Shown here in pieces: positions 14,802 to 29,364 of a DNA stretch of 64,000 nt. The notes beneath the pieces are model-generated. The model was not told the DNA's origin and ran no database searches. It saw only the letters and a program-made list of their open reading frames with translations. The stretch lies in assembly GCA_017562135.1 (NCBI GenBank), contig QEYB01000625.1, positions 124,001 through 188,000 on the forward strand, read 5' to 3'. The position numbers and the translations under genes are program-made. This stretch comes from Dipylidium caninum. Lineage: Eukaryota > Platyhelminthes > Cestoda > Cyclophyllidea > Dipylidiidae. Numbering within the stretch: position 1 is the stretch's first letter; each line of letters opens with the position of its first letter.

Positions 14802-15185
14802 CACTGGATCGCGTAGGTCATAACACGTTCCCAATTAACACAAAGTCAAAACGCCGCTAAACGACCACCGAGGACGAATGGCACGTCGGTCCAGATGACG
14901 CGGGAAGGAGACGGGGTGAGGAACGAATTTGGCGTTTGATGCCCCTCTTCCGTTGCCAATGAGTCACGCCTAAACGTCTGAAGGGGCGGGGGCGAGAACT
15001 GGTGAAGGCGACACCCCGTCGGCTGCACCCACACTCAGCCGGCAGTCGCTCGCTCGCTCGCTCGCTGACTGGCGTGGGCGTAGTCGGCGTGTGAAGGCGA
15101 GCGGGGCGCATGCTGGGCGCCTGCCAGATGGTTCGGTCGACTGGTCATCTCTTTGGCCATTTCCTTAATACATTCACGAGGAAAC
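14802..15185 (+). repeat. Left arm of the foldback element
   Basis: Pairs with 15721-16101. The outer end CACTGGATCGCGTAGG matches the reverse complement of the right end with few changes. The inner end falls in ATTCACGAGGA, where the partner has one extra G. Confidence 0.85.
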
Positions 15186-15720
15186 CGAGTCGCTGAACCA
15201 CTTTTGTCGACGGAATGGAGTTAAGACGTGGGGAGACCATGACAGAGCGTCAGGATGCCGAGGTAGCCAATGGCCTGAACTGGACATCTCGGAGAATGCA
15301 CCCAGGAGGGCGTAAGGTTGCCTCATGGACACCATTTAAAAACATTATGTGCAAAAGGAATCAACTGAATCACCAGGTGGTCTGCAGTGTGGCCGAGCTA
15401 ATGGGAGTGCTGCGGTTGTGCGTGCTTTATAATTCACAAGACTGTGGCCTACTTGGCGTGTGATGGCATGTTGACTCGGGTTCTGACCTGTTTCGTGGCA
15501 GTCTCCTCTCCTTACCTCTGGGTGTGACGTGGGGCGGCCGTTGGGTTCAGAGCCAATTTAATCACTCTAAACGCCTGCGTATCGCAGGAGATTTGGCGGC
15601 ATTTGATCTGACAAGCCCACTGTACGTGAGTGGCGACAGCGACGACGTTTCCCGGTAAAATCAGCAACCCACATGTGAGGAAAGGAGTTAATGAGTCAAG
15701 ACGACGACAGCTACTGGCGT

Positions 15721-16101
15721 CCTCCGTGAATGTATTAAGGAAATGGCCAAAGAGATGACCAGTCGACCGAACCATCTGGCAGGCGCCCAGCATGCGCACC
15801 GCTCGCCTTCACACGCCGACTACGCCCACGCGAGTCAGCGAGCGAGCGAGCGAGCGACTGCCGGCTGAGTGTGGGTGCAGCCGACGGGGTGTCGCCTTCA
15901 CCAGTTCTCGCCCCCGCCCCTTCAGACGTTTAGGCGTGACTCATTGGCAACGGAAGAGGGGCATCAAACGCCAAATTCGTTCCTCACCCCGTCTCCTTCC
16001 CGCGTCATCTGGACCGACGTGCCATTCGTCCTCGGTGGTCGTTTAGCGGCGTTTTGACTTTGTATTAGTTGGGAGCGTGTTATGGCCTACCTGGTCCAGT
16101 G
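15721..16101 (-). repeat. Right arm of the foldback element
   Basis: Reverse complement of 14802-15185. It begins CCTCCGTGAATG and ends GGTCCAGTG. Arm similarity is high enough that transcripts could fold into a long double-stranded RNA. Confidence 0.85.
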
Positions 16102-17893
16102 AGCGTGTGTATGTCTTTTCTAAGGCTCAGTGCCTTCCAACACTCCATGTAAGCCTCGGAGTAAGTAGTCTCCACTGTTTCCGACGAGGTAAGGAAACTA
16201 CTGAATCACCTCTTTCCCCTTTTGTCATTTCTGCTTTACTCTCAAACTCGCTCGCTCTCCTCAGTTGGCTCCCCTACTGTGAAGATTGGGATATGGCCCA
16301 TCTCTCGCCGCAATCACACCTTGGGGGACTAAAACAAAAAATTGCGTCCATATTTCGGGCCCTTTCCACGCCCACCATTGTGTATTTTCGGCTCCTTCTT
16401 CAGGCATAGCCGGGTGCTGTGTGGAATTGCGATGCCTGGCAATGGCTGTGCGTTGAAAAGTTCACACGACCATGCCATTCTCACCCATTCACCCGCGGTG
16501 GCGGCCTGGGCCCACACATCAAGGCGTCCGGGCTGGTTATCCCAGGACGCTAGCGAGATGTATGGCCAATTGGAAGGGTGGGCACCGCTTGCTTCCGCCT
16601 ACTTGCACAAATGGCACGTCACATTCCTTCGAAAAGTTGCATGTCGGCTGGTCCGTAGGGATTTCAAGGGGGAATAGGACCTCGTTCCAAACATCTACCC
16701 GCCCACTCAATCACTCTCCAACCTCTCGCGTGCATCTCGTCTCAAGGCAAGTCCACTCAGAGGCTGTGGTTGGTCGGAGACGAGAGTGGTGCAGCCAAGA
16801 TCATTTCGTCTCCGCTTGTCTGTGTGGATGCAGACCTGTCGTTGTGGTGGACCGTCGCGAGGGCAGGGCAATTGGAAGGTGCGCAGGTGATGGTCATTTT
16901 CAACTCCAAAGACATGTAGAGGGAATAAGCCTCAGCGAGATGAGCCAAAATAATAAACCGTCACCAGATATGTTCAACGCAGCTAGCGAGTTCACCCTTC
17001 CCCGGCCATCTTGACGCCCTCCGGCTTAGCGCGAGAACGTCTGAGACGCGGCCAACTGCTACCGGTAAAGCGGAGATTTGGTAACCTCAGAGTTCTGTTT
17101 ACGTACGACGGAAGACTTTTTTTACCCATGGCAGGCTGAAAAAGTGCGCACCAGACACAGTGTCGTGATTCACGCCCCATTTCTCCCTCCCTTTTGTTTG
17201 TTTGTGTGTGTGTGGGGGAGAGCGGGTGTGTATTTTATTTTGTCCCCAAAACTGCGCTACACAGTCGGGTTTCACTGTCCACAAATTATGTCAAGGCCAC
17301 TTTTGAAGGTCGTAGACAACACCCACATAATTCTGCTCGCCAATCAAAGTGCTACACTTGCCACCTTCATGCGGCACATGCCGGCCGAAGGCGTGAATGG
17401 CAACTTCTACGTCCCAGTTTAGTCTTTGAACATGCCCGCGCGAGGTCACTCAACCTCAGACAAACGATTCTCTATCGCCGGTGATTACGAAACGTGTACG
17501 CCATCCGTTGATTTGAAGCCCAGTGATGCTGCTCCTCAAATCCATGTGACGAGACGGTTGAGAAGGCTTTGGAAGGAGAGAGAGATGGGAGGGGCGAAAT
17601 TGGGTGCGGGTGGTTTAATGGGGCGCCTGACGTACCCCTTTATCATGCGTTAGAGTGTACTAAATTCTCAGGTCTATCTGGGTTGCCATGGTACCAAGTC
17701 GGTACGAGTGGTCGGGATTGAGGCGGGGAGGTCATGTTTGATCGCGTAAGGTTACTGCCGCGAAATGGCACTTTTCCCTGGGAGGGAGTCATCGTTTCAC
17801 GTAGTAAGAGGCGGGCGGAGGTCAGGAAAGCACTGGTGAAGAAGAGGAGGCTTATTTAAAACCGCGAAACGGCTTCTAAATGTCTCATTCATC
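16102..17893. other. Spacer between inverted arms, no gene seen
   Basis: Open frames up to 180 codons occur but are unsupported: no family resemblance, overlapping frames on both strands and GC-rich composition. A short GT run lies near 17195-17220. Confidence 0.5.
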
Positions 17894-19136
17894 CTATGAA
17901 TCGTGGTGAAGCGAGGTGCTTGCGGAGAAGTTGAATTGTCGAACTCAACACCACGCGTCTCCGCTTTTGGTAACTCGACCCACGCATTCCCACGCTACAC
18001 ATCGCCATCACGCCTCCTTCGAGTCTCTCAACTCCTCAAACTCACTCACACTCGCACTCGCACTCACTCACTTCCCTCTTCTCTCAACTCGCTCTCGCTC
18101 CTCTCCACAACTCGGTCCGCCTCTGACACCACGAACCACCAGTCGCTTGGGACGGTGCCAGACCCATCTGCAACTGAGTGGATGCTGTGTTCCAAGTGCC
18201 TCTACCCGTCTACCCCTATTGTTGACCACCCTGGACATCCACTACCACGATACGCCTCTCTGCACCACACAACACCACACCACACCACACAACACCACAC
18301 AACACCACACCACACCACACCACACCACACAACACCACACCACACAACACAACACATCACATCACATCACATCACACCAAAACACGTTACGTCAAGTCAC
18401 GTCACGTCACCTCCCACAGAACTGCACCGAGTCGCACCATTGTAACGTGTCCTCATCTGCTCTACCCTGCCCCGAGTGGTGTGCTGCCCCACGCTGAACC
18501 GACAGTGAGCACCTCCACACTGCACTGCACTTCATCTCGCTGTGCTACTTCGTGGCACGTCGTGGCACGTTGTGGCACGTTCTGCTGCACCAGCCCACGC
18601 CAACCTCCCTCCCTGCCATCCCCTGCCATCCCCTGCCATCCCCTCCCCTTTACGATCCACGAAGCGCAAAACATGCTGTTGTAGGAGACGAGAGAATGGG
18701 TGAGAAGAGGGTGGAGGGGAGAGAGAGTGGCGGTGATCGGTCATGCGATTTGGTTGTGTGATGATGACGATTAGGAGAGACGGGTGGGTCGTGTGGGCTG
18801 TCCCATCTCGTGCGGCGTGATGTGTGTGGAGTGTGCACGGAGAGCTTGTGAGAGTGGAGTGTGACACGAGGACTGACGAGGTGGTGGGACATCTCCTCTT
18901 CCCCTCGTGCCTTCCTCTCTGCCTCTCTCTGGGGGCACCTGCCGCACCTCACTTCCGCCTCCCTGTTCCGGCCTCTGGTGGTCTCTCATGGTCTCTCGTA
19001 GCCTCTGGTGTTGCCTCCTTTCCTCGGCTGATCATGGGTTAATGTGGAGGGAGAAATACAAGTTGTGGGTGGCGCCGAGTCTACAGGAGCTGTTACTGTG
19101 CGGTTGTGTGCCACAAGGCCCCTCTTCGTCCCCTTA
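17894..19136 (+). repeat. Right arm of the 1.2 kb inverted repeat pair
   Basis: Reverse-complement partner of 8969-10154, about 57 bases longer, almost all from an expanded CACAC/CACAA tract at 18262-18376. Outside that tract the arms differ mainly by single bases. Similarity ends near ACGATT at 17894 and near GTCCCCTTACG at 19136. Confidence 0.85.
18262..18376. repeat. Expanded CACAC/CACAA pentamer VNTR
   Basis: About twenty tandem pentamers (CACAC, CACAA, then CACAT) in the right arm, against roughly half that length in the left arm at 9727-9783. Seen directly. Confidence 0.85.
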
Positions 19137-22100
19137 CGTTGGTTGTCGCAACCCTTACCGCGTGAGCCAGGCGATACTGTCACGCCTGAGACTAAATTCG
19201 CCGGTCAGTAAAAATATCACTTCGCTGCTCTCTGCCCAAGCCACTGGAGGCTTCGACAGACAGCGGTAGTGGTCGCTTAGTGCTGAGTTTGCTCAAATTT
19301 TCATTCAGGCATTGCGAGTACATCCCGTCTATGCGCGAATTTCTGATTTTCATAGGCTTACCTCATTATTTTTGCGTTTACTCTAATCCTCCCTAAACGA
19401 CTGGTCTTTCGGGTTCTCCGCCACGAATCACTCCTACTTCCACAAAATTACGTAATATGGTGGTGGGCACATTTAACTACCCACTTTCGCACATTAAATC
19501 AGGCTCCCGCATTAAGGAATACCCTTATCCGGGTGTGTATCCCCCTGACATTCCTTCTCGCGCCTAGACAGCCATTAACAGAGACTCTCGTTTTGGTAGA
19601 CGCCTCTTCGGGTTTGCCTACCCACGTAAAATCCTCTCCAACTTATCCTCAAGAACTCTCATAGAGAGGGGTTCTGTCCCACCCCCATCTGCAGTGACCA
19701 GTGGCCTAGTCCGGATCCGCCGTTCGATGGTATTTCGGAGGGAAATTAGTCCCACAATCTCAGGTATCTCTTCATCCTCGCCGATTACCTAAGCCAAGCG
19801 CGAAAAACAAAGCCGCATCGTGATAAAAATGAGGGTGTGTGTGTTGACGCGACCATGAGTTTTCCACTCCCTATTGGCCGGTCCAACTCATCACGCACTC
19901 CGGACATTCATGCGTAATCTAAACCTAGCATGTCCTTCAATCGCCATCGCATCTGTTCCCAGGCCGTAGCTACCCCCGGTTACCCTCTTTTCCCCTTGTT
20001 GAGTTGGCCACTTTGGCAACCTTCCATTCGCTCACGTATGCATCCGACGCCCGGTTGGTGTTTGTCGCGGCCTGGGTAAACAGTCATCGCCTGGGGTCAT
20101 CGAGGTCGAAAACATTAAGAGCGCCCACTTTATTTACGAATGTGTACCACACTAGGTCGTGGAGACAGGCGAAGGCAGCTGTTTTCGGCACAGTAGGCGC
20201 CGACCTCTCGACCAGAACCCACTTTGTCTGGAACACGTCATTCTCCATCGTTGCTAGGTATAGTGGCTGGAGAGAAGATCCTTAAGTTATCTAATAACAA
20301 GTTGGAAACTTTGAAACGGGTGTTTTTGTTTAGTCTGGATTCAGCTGCGGCAGAGGGAAATACATCGTAACTTGCTCTCGATATTTTTGTCTATAAATTT
20401 TAGAGGTGTCCTTACCTGTGTAGTAAAGTTTTTCCATGTTTGCATTCCAATTTGAGTTTGTTTTCCATTTATACCAGATTGTGACAAAACGCAACTGTAC
20501 GAGATCAAATTAAATCATAGCGTAGCTTAAGTTCAAGAAACATGAGCGAGGCATTCGGAGGTGGATCCACTAGGGAAAAAAGCTCTCGATGTTGGTTCCA
20601 AAAATTCCGTTCCGGTGATTTGAGTATTGTCAAGACGCCTCGGGGATGATCACCCGCTCGTCTCGATAACGGGGAGGAATTAAGGACGACGACTGTGGAA
20701 TACGGTCCACACACACACATGCACACACACAAACAATTGTCCGCGGTTACGGTTGTGTTAAAGCATCTGCGTAAAATAAGAAGCAAAAAAGGGACCCCTA
20801 AGTGCCCGGCCCTGAGAACTGACGCAACTGCAGATGAACGAGCGATCGGAAGAGCAGATGCGCAGCTTCGCTGTCTCGCAATGTACAAATGTCGACGTTT
20901 TTGCGCCAAATTTTCACTGGTAATGATAAGTGACTTTTGTAAGGTAATCAAAAACGATGTGGCAAACGGGTAGATAAGAAGACACCCCAGCGACACATCC
21001 CTAAGCCGAAATTTCATCAAAAAATTATGGTTGCGAAGGAGTGATCCTCCATCATTCCTCCCTACAACCAGACGAGACCCTAGCAGCGGAGGATTCCTAC
21101 TGCTGTGGGACTGACGTCAACCATGAGAAGAATCCTATGAAGGAAAAATAACCCGATTTGCATAATCAGCACGGTGCAATGTTCCTAAATGATAACCCAC
21201 GGCGACTACATGAGACATCTATTATTGTTGGAAGATTAAATATATTTCTTCATCACAGAAAATTGTCCCATATCCCACCTATTCTCCCGATATTTCACCG
21301 GCGGATTATAACATTCTTCGTAGTTACGAATTTTCAAAAACGAAACACGCTAACTCAAATGGTATTATTTGTTACTTTGTCTATCCATCGGCAGAAAGTC
21401 GTAGATGCTAATTTAAGTGATTTCGAATAAATGCTATAAATCATGCGAAAAACTGCCTAAATTAAACTTCCGTTTCATAGTTTCGAGAGAAATATTATGC
21501 GTGGACCGCCGCTTGCACTTCCTCCGGTGCAATTCTTCTTACTCGAGATTTCAGATGGTTTGATCTTCTAACGGGAACCTCTAGAAATAGCAAATAAATT
21601 GTCGGCCTTCCATTGGTAAATGTCAAATGACGGCATTTAGAGTGTCCTTGTCGTCATGTTTAAGTAGATTATTTTGTGCTGTAGTCTCCCGGGTTTCAGC
21701 CTCCAAGCTCACCTAAGCTGGCGCCGCTCTCTGGTGAAAGAGAGGCTTTAAAGGCCCTGGCTCTCAAGCCGAGACGGTGCGATTCTAGTTGCCCGGAGAA
21801 AACCCGTATCTCCGCCTTTCCGACGGTGCGTCGGAACAAAGTAGGCTATCGACGCAGTAGACAAATGCCCGGGCGCTATGACATGTCTACGTGATACACC
21901 GGCGACTTCAGTTTTCGTGTAAATGAACGACCATCTGGTTCACGCGGTCGACCATGTCGAAGCGACATCAAGTTCATCTCCACGTCCGAAGTCTGTGCGC
22001 GTAGTGACGCCTCTCTCACGCAAGGCTTACCCGCGTCTAGGCGGCTACGTGACATTTTTGCGTAAGTGACCAGTCCAACGTCATAATACCACACACACAA

Positions 22101-24958
22101 TGCCGTCATAATGTACAGATTGGGGGAACTCGATGTTGCGCATTCATGTGAAGGTCTGCCCAGGCCGTGGGGCCATAACTGCCGGACGAAAAGCGGGACG
22201 ACGGCCTTTTGGAGGGCAAAAGACCCATCTGTCAGAATGTCGTACATCCCCCGTCGCTTGCTCAATTACCCAAACGCCAACCACATCCCTTTCCCGACCG
22301 GGAAGTGAATCACGTCCGCCTGTTTGCCCTACGCTGGGCGGAGAGAAAGTCCGACTGGTATGCTTTTTGTCCACGAATACTTTGCTCGCGATGCCACTAT
22401 GTTAGGCGGCTCTCTTTTTCTCCTGCTTAAATGAACGACATCTGCCTGCTCTCCCTAATCGAGGCAACAACGAAAGCGTGTCGCGAGCGCTTGTCCAACG
22501 CCCTCGCGTCCTCCTTTGCTCCTGCGTGCTCTCTCCCCCTCTCCTTCCCTCCCTCCCTCCCTCTCACTCACGCACGCACGCTCTCTCGTTCTCGCGCGCT
22601 CTCAGCACTTCCCCAGCTTTTTCTCCCTGGTCGTAAATTACTGCAGGCGTGTCGGCTGCACTGCCGTGTTGAGTGATGCGTGGGGGATGGATGCAAAAAG
22701 ACCAGCAGGCGATGGGAGGTTGTGTGTGGGCCAAGAACGCAAACAGAAGGGTTGAGGCCACTCCACACCGGTGCCTACGCCCTCCCACGCTATCTCCGGT
22801 GATAATTATCCTAATTGGCTTTTCATCAGCTACAAATGTAAGGACCGAATTCGTGAAGTCAATCGTAACCAAACAAATTCGAATCCGAGGCATTTCAAAA
22901 ATCCAACACCATAACAACGCGTGATGGGTTCATTGACAGTCGATTTTCGGCGCCTTTTATAAAGGTGGCCTCTTCCGTCCTCTCTCCCTCCCTAACTTGC
23001 CACACCCACTCTCAGTCTTTTGGAACATGGCTGCAATTACCCACCTTCTCATCGTATCATACCAGTAAAAGGAGTGAGAAATTTTCCCAAAATGTTGAAA
23101 TCTATTACAACTTCTAGTACGGCCTCTTCACTGCAACGCATGCGGTTCATGCCACCGTAGGGCAACCCGATGGTGGATGAAGATCTTTGAGGTAATAACA
23201 TTGCCTGTGCAATCAACAGAAAGCACATAACGCGTCATCATCATTACCGTACGTGATGAGGGCGTTTCGCAAATCATGAATTCCGGCTGTGCACACACAT
23301 ACGAAAGCTAGCTAAATGCAGTCTTTTGTGACTCAGGTTGGATGAGCTGAGATGATAGTACATTTGTACTCTGGCCTCCGACATCCATTTACGGTAACTG
23401 CCGAATTGTCCCCGCCATACAGAGTACCTCGCTCTCCACTTTTGTTTTTTTCGCACTGTCAAGAACGTCACTTTACTACTTCCAAGCGTAATGCGAGGTA
23501 AGCAGTCTCGTCTTGTGACACTTTATGGGCCTTCATGCCCCTTCCTCTCTCACCAAGCGAAATTCAACGTTGTTCTTCCCCTTTAATCTACTCTCGCGTG
23601 AGCCAGCACCCTCCGTAATAAACTCTCCACGGGTTCTTGAGAGGTTATTTTTCGCCACCGCCGCACAAGTTGTTGCTGTAACTGTGTTGGAGGTGGGACC
23701 TAAAATGGAGGTTTTTTGTAGGGTAAATAGGCCCTTAGAAATTACCCTTTTAATTTTACTAGCATTTAGCGACCCGCATTTGACGTAGACATTTAACTAC
23801 TTTTGACTTCATGCTGTTTTATAAAAGCGTTACCTGATATTTGTCAGTAGGTGTTTCTTCTCCAAGTTTTGCGAAGTATATGATGAATATGAAGACGAGG
23901 TAGGAGGTCATTGGTCTCTAGGACTGTGTGGCTACTCAGGAATGGCCCATAAACCGATTCATCTATAGCCTAATAGCTCTTCAATAAAATCGACAGAGTA
24001 AGGCTTCCGGATATCCATACGATGCATGAAGTCAATTTTGCTTTTCGACCTTGAGGCGGGGGGTGGTAGAGAAGATAAAGGAAAACAAAAAATGGTACTT
24101 GCACTACTTGCCATACCATCCTCATAAGACTTCATTCAACAGACCCGCCTAAATAGCTTGGGGGAATGATTTCTCGATCTATACTTTGGCTTAAACAATT
24201 ACAGATGTGCGTGGAAGCACGTTTTCCTAAAGGGATCATTTCTTGACTCCTGATAAATCGGACAAATTTCTGACTAAGGTAAGAAATTAATGAGTGTTAC
24301 AATCCATTCGCAGTGTCCTTGCGACAAATAGAACCTGAAGCTTCGAGAGGGTCGTCCCAATACAACATAGGAAAAGCCTGAAGCGGGTGCAAACATGAAG
24401 ATGTTTGTTCCTATAAGTTTGTAATATCCTCGTGCTTATTTTAATTTTATTAAGTTCTTCAGGCGTTCTGAATTACATAATAGATCCATTTACGTTTGCG
24501 GATACCGTTAAAACAACTTGCTCACTACATAAAGGTAACCAACCCCTTACACAAACTTTCACTTAAATACGGCACAAATGAAAGACTTTTGGTAACTCGA
24601 AATAGTGTTTTTATGATTATGACTTACTAGGATTAATGTCACACAAATTTTGTGAAGAAAGTAGTTTTGAAACGCATATAAATGAATTAACAAGAGATAA
24701 ATGTCCATTTTAATGTTCGTGTTGATAGGCACTGTATATTTTGCAAAAGGTAAGTGATCTTCTACATGTCTAGCTGGGGACGAAATTGGCAATCCTCAAA
24801 GCAATGTGAATACCCGAGCACCATGTTGTTAGAAAAATGAAAACTATACCATCTTGCTTTCCATAGCACATCAGAGATGATTATAAAGATGTTTTTTAAC
24901 ACATTGATAACAAAGGAAATTTTGGAATTTTGGAAAGCACGATAAAGCATTGAAAAAG
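19137..24958. other. Intergenic, no supported gene
   Basis: No frame here has recognisable domains. Composition becomes visibly more AT-rich after about 20.3 kb. A tRNA-like stretch near 21711-21800 is discussed as a weak observation. A pyrimidine tract at 22539-22610 is listed separately. Confidence 0.5.
22539..22610. repeat. CCCT/CTCG-rich low-complexity tract
   Basis: Tandem CCCT units passing into CACGCACG and CTCTCTCG blocks, seen directly. Confidence 0.8.
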
Positions 24959-25469
24959 TCAATGACGTAGAGGTTTCTTTTCCCCATCTTTGCTTTGGTT
25001 CTTGAAGCACCAACAGTCGCAACAACAAATACGTTTGAAACAGTTTGCTACACATGAACAACATTCACAACAGTAGCAACTGCAACAGAAAATTACTATT
25101 GCAGCGACGATGAGGCAGATAGTTGTGATTAGAGGCCACCACCTAGAAGCAAGAGAATGGAGATGTTGTGCACTGCCTCGAAAATTTACATGTAATGAAA
25201 GATCATCAGGTGCACAAATGATGGCAACCATGAATAATCAGGAAAAATGCATATCAAATGACAACCTAATAATATTACGTACCTTCGCTCGTAGCAGCAA
25301 GAATCGCCTGAGGGTTTGCAGCAGGAAACATCCCAAAAGAAACTGCTTTTGTCCTCGCATTTGTTGGTTCCTGCAAGTCAGTATTTACTATTTTAGAATT
25401 AAATGCAGATGTGTTGAATTTATAGGAAGGTTTTAGTATTTTTCCCACGACGGTCACGTAGTTTGGCAA
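24959..25469 (-). CDS. Unrecognised membrane protein with cysteine-rich tail (partial gene model)
   Basis: I do not recognise the family. Two exons can be joined on the minus strand: about 25469-25283 (PNYVTVVGKIL... to ...AATSE) and 25176-24959, ending ...KDGEKKPLRH and stop. A GTACGT donor at 25282 and an AG at 25178-25177 keep frame across 106 bases, though the acceptor has a weak pyrimidine tract. The second exon has one hydrophobic helix (PLITTICLIVAAIVIF), followed at once by CCSCYCCECCSC and later CCCDCWC, about 15 cysteines in 30 residues, then a charged end. A type I topology with a cytosolic, possibly palmitoylated or metal-binding tail is plausible. The 5' part is missing: the first exon probably starts at an acceptor near 25484, and no start codon or signal peptide was located. 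An alternative acceptor just before GTGGTGGCC would break frame. Confidence 0.4.
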
Positions 25470-25489
25470 GGTCCTAAATCTTATAAAAA

Positions 25490-27849
25490 TAAAGAAATCA
25501 ACGTTTTATAACAAAATACCATAACATATTCTTGGAATTAAAAACAATTCTGCCCCAAAACAAACTGAACCTATTTGTTTAAATAATACAAAAACTTAGG
25601 CCCCCGGATGCCCAAAAACTGATAAATTTGCAAAAAAGGCAGTCTGACGCGAAGCTCTTGACTTCATGGTGTAGTTGCGTTCACACCTACTTTTACGTGA
25701 AGAAGTTTAGCGAATCAGGCAAATGAATTGTGATAAGTTTACTTATATTTGGTAACAGTTAAAGAGTAATTGTCGGGGCAAAGCCCATTCCCAGCCGCAA
25801 CCAGTTTGAGGTGCGGAACAGCGTAGTTTACTGGGATTATCCAATTTCTGCACTTGTTCAAGATACCCTTCAATATATTTTTGCGTTTAAACTACGCGTT
25901 AGTTGTAAGTACACGCGACGAAAGTGATGGCTGGGAAAAGAGTAAATAACTTGTGCGTCTAGATTACTCTAAGCTCACATCGTTATAAATTCAACAATCA
26001 AATCTGGAATTTTCGAGCTTTATGACAGTGTTGCAAGAGAAATCTGGGTGAGTATATTAAGAGAAAAGTCGCTTTTAACATTTTTGCGAGGAATATGTGT
26101 AGAAGCAAATCCACCTACCACACTTTTTAGATTGGATCTCCTCAACAAGAGTGAGCATCGCAATAAGACAGATCCACCACATTCTAATCCGCATGATTTC
26201 CTTTCTCTGGAAGCGAAATTGCACAAATGATGGTGCTTAGAGACATACAGGCATAATCCTCCGTGATAAATTTGCTTCCGTCGATTTCATTGGTTATTAA
26301 TCTCGAGTACAGCCAATGGTCCTGAAATGCTCATTCATTACTCCACGGTCCCTTGCCAAGCGGTTAGTCATCACAGCGTGTGTGTGAACACAAACACACC
26401 CTCGGTCTATCAATTTTAAGACCGTCTCTTTTTACCTTTTATAATTATCATCAGTGAATGTTGTGGTAGTTGGAAAGTATCTGCATCTATCTCGACACCT
26501 TATTAACATGGTTGTTTAGTCCCTTTGACCTAGTTCTTAAACTACTCCTTCTATTCCGAACAAATTTGGAGTACTTTAACAGATTATCCTAACATCGCCT
26601 GTTACAGTGTTACCCATCGTGCATTATATGCGCCAGGAAAATACTCGCCAAAATTAACCACCTGGGTGAGTTTTAAACCAGACTTTCCAACACAAAAAGT
26701 TTTTCAATCCTGGCTCTGCTATTGGTTTAGTTTACCCTTCCGAGGAAGACTGTTTACATCGAGCCATAAACAAAGGCTATTTTGTGGCCGCAACGCTCAC
26801 CGCCTTCCCTCTTCTTCCTTCCCGTAAGCACCACCTGTGAGCGCAAGTATCTGAAATAGCTAATGTTGTAGAGTTCATGGTGAGTTAAATCCAGTGGTTG
26901 TGTAATGGTAGAAGAGAAGGGGGGGGGGCGAATAACTTTCTTCCCTCCAGGCACCTGGTAATCGAGTTACCAAAATCGTGAATGATACGGTAAGGTGTGC
27001 AAAAGAGTCAGAATAACTCGCTTCTTTGGCGTGCGACTAAACAAATAAGCGGTCTATTGACTACAATGGTTATAAGCCTTTACAACGAGGTACACGAAAC
27101 TTCCTACGTGGTGAGCTATAGTGGAAAATCTCAGCCACCGGCGCTTCTCAAATGAACTACCAGAGGCGGCAATAAGATGTGATTGTTTCAGTGTCTTTAG
27201 AGTAACACACTGATGAGAATAGACCTCCCGCCTATTGATTGTAGCTAGTGAAGAATAATAAAGAATTTGTGTTCTCCCTGAGAGGAGAGATTGGAATCAG
27301 TTTCTATCAAGAAAACCCACTTGAGAAGTCATTACACCTTGAAGCAGTCCATTCTTGCAAGAGCTGAAGTAACCGTCTATTACGCAGAATCATCCAAACC
27401 AGTGAGAGAAAGATAGAAAACACTGAAGTTAGGGATGTCACAAATGTATACATATGAGTACCGTATGGCATAGTTTCTCGGCTAACCATGGGGTCACTCC
27501 AGTAGAAATTAGAACTGATAATTTATAATTCGTTTCGTCATTAACGGAAAATCATCTTACAGCGATTAGAAGCTGCTTGAGTCATCAGCCACTACTACCC
27601 ATCTAATGTTCCCGAGAGACTCTCCTCGACTTCAAGGCTATGAGGCCGCTCTCCACAGAGAGAAGGCACTCGCCCTCGGCGTCCGACTCGGCAGCCAAAA
27701 CCCCGACAAAGGTCCACGCCATTCCAAAAAAGGCCGATAATTGGTAGCTACGTTACGTATATACTGTGTCTATATATATATGAAAAGACAACCATTGACG
27801 AACAAGGAACCAAATCCCTCCAATGGCAATACGATGTAGAAAATAAGCC
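25490..27849. other. Intergenic, no supported gene
   Basis: AT-rich. It may contain the 5' exons of the cysteine-rich membrane protein, but none could be identified. A short minus-strand frame at 27307-27489 has one hydrophobic stretch and no other support. A G homopolymer lies near 26921-26928. Confidence 0.4.
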
Positions 27850-29274
<1,425 letters not shown>

Positions 29275-29364
29275 TGTATTAAGCCGTTCGTTGAAAAAGC
29301 GTCCTTAGTGCTAACGGAGCAGGGATGCTTGAAGGTACGAAAGGAAACCGTTCCATGGCATGGG

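Larger units (their letters stand above)
14802..16101. mobile_element. 1.3 kb foldback (hairpin) element
   Basis: Two arms of about 380 bases (14802-15185 and 15721-16101) are near-perfect reverse complements around a 535-base loop. Both outer ends begin CACTGGA (as TCCAGTG at the right end). The arms share a (GCTC)n block of equal length and differ by scattered single substitutions; an 84-codon open frame present in both arms differs at two residues. The loop has no recognisable transposase. This architecture matches foldback-type or other long-inverted-repeat non-autonomous DNA elements. No target-site duplication is obvious, so mobility is inferred. Alternative: a local inverted duplication. 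Confidence 0.65.

Noticed and set aside
20505..21020. 171-codon minus-strand frame
   Set aside because: No family resemblance, no splice context, and a plus-strand frame overlaps it.
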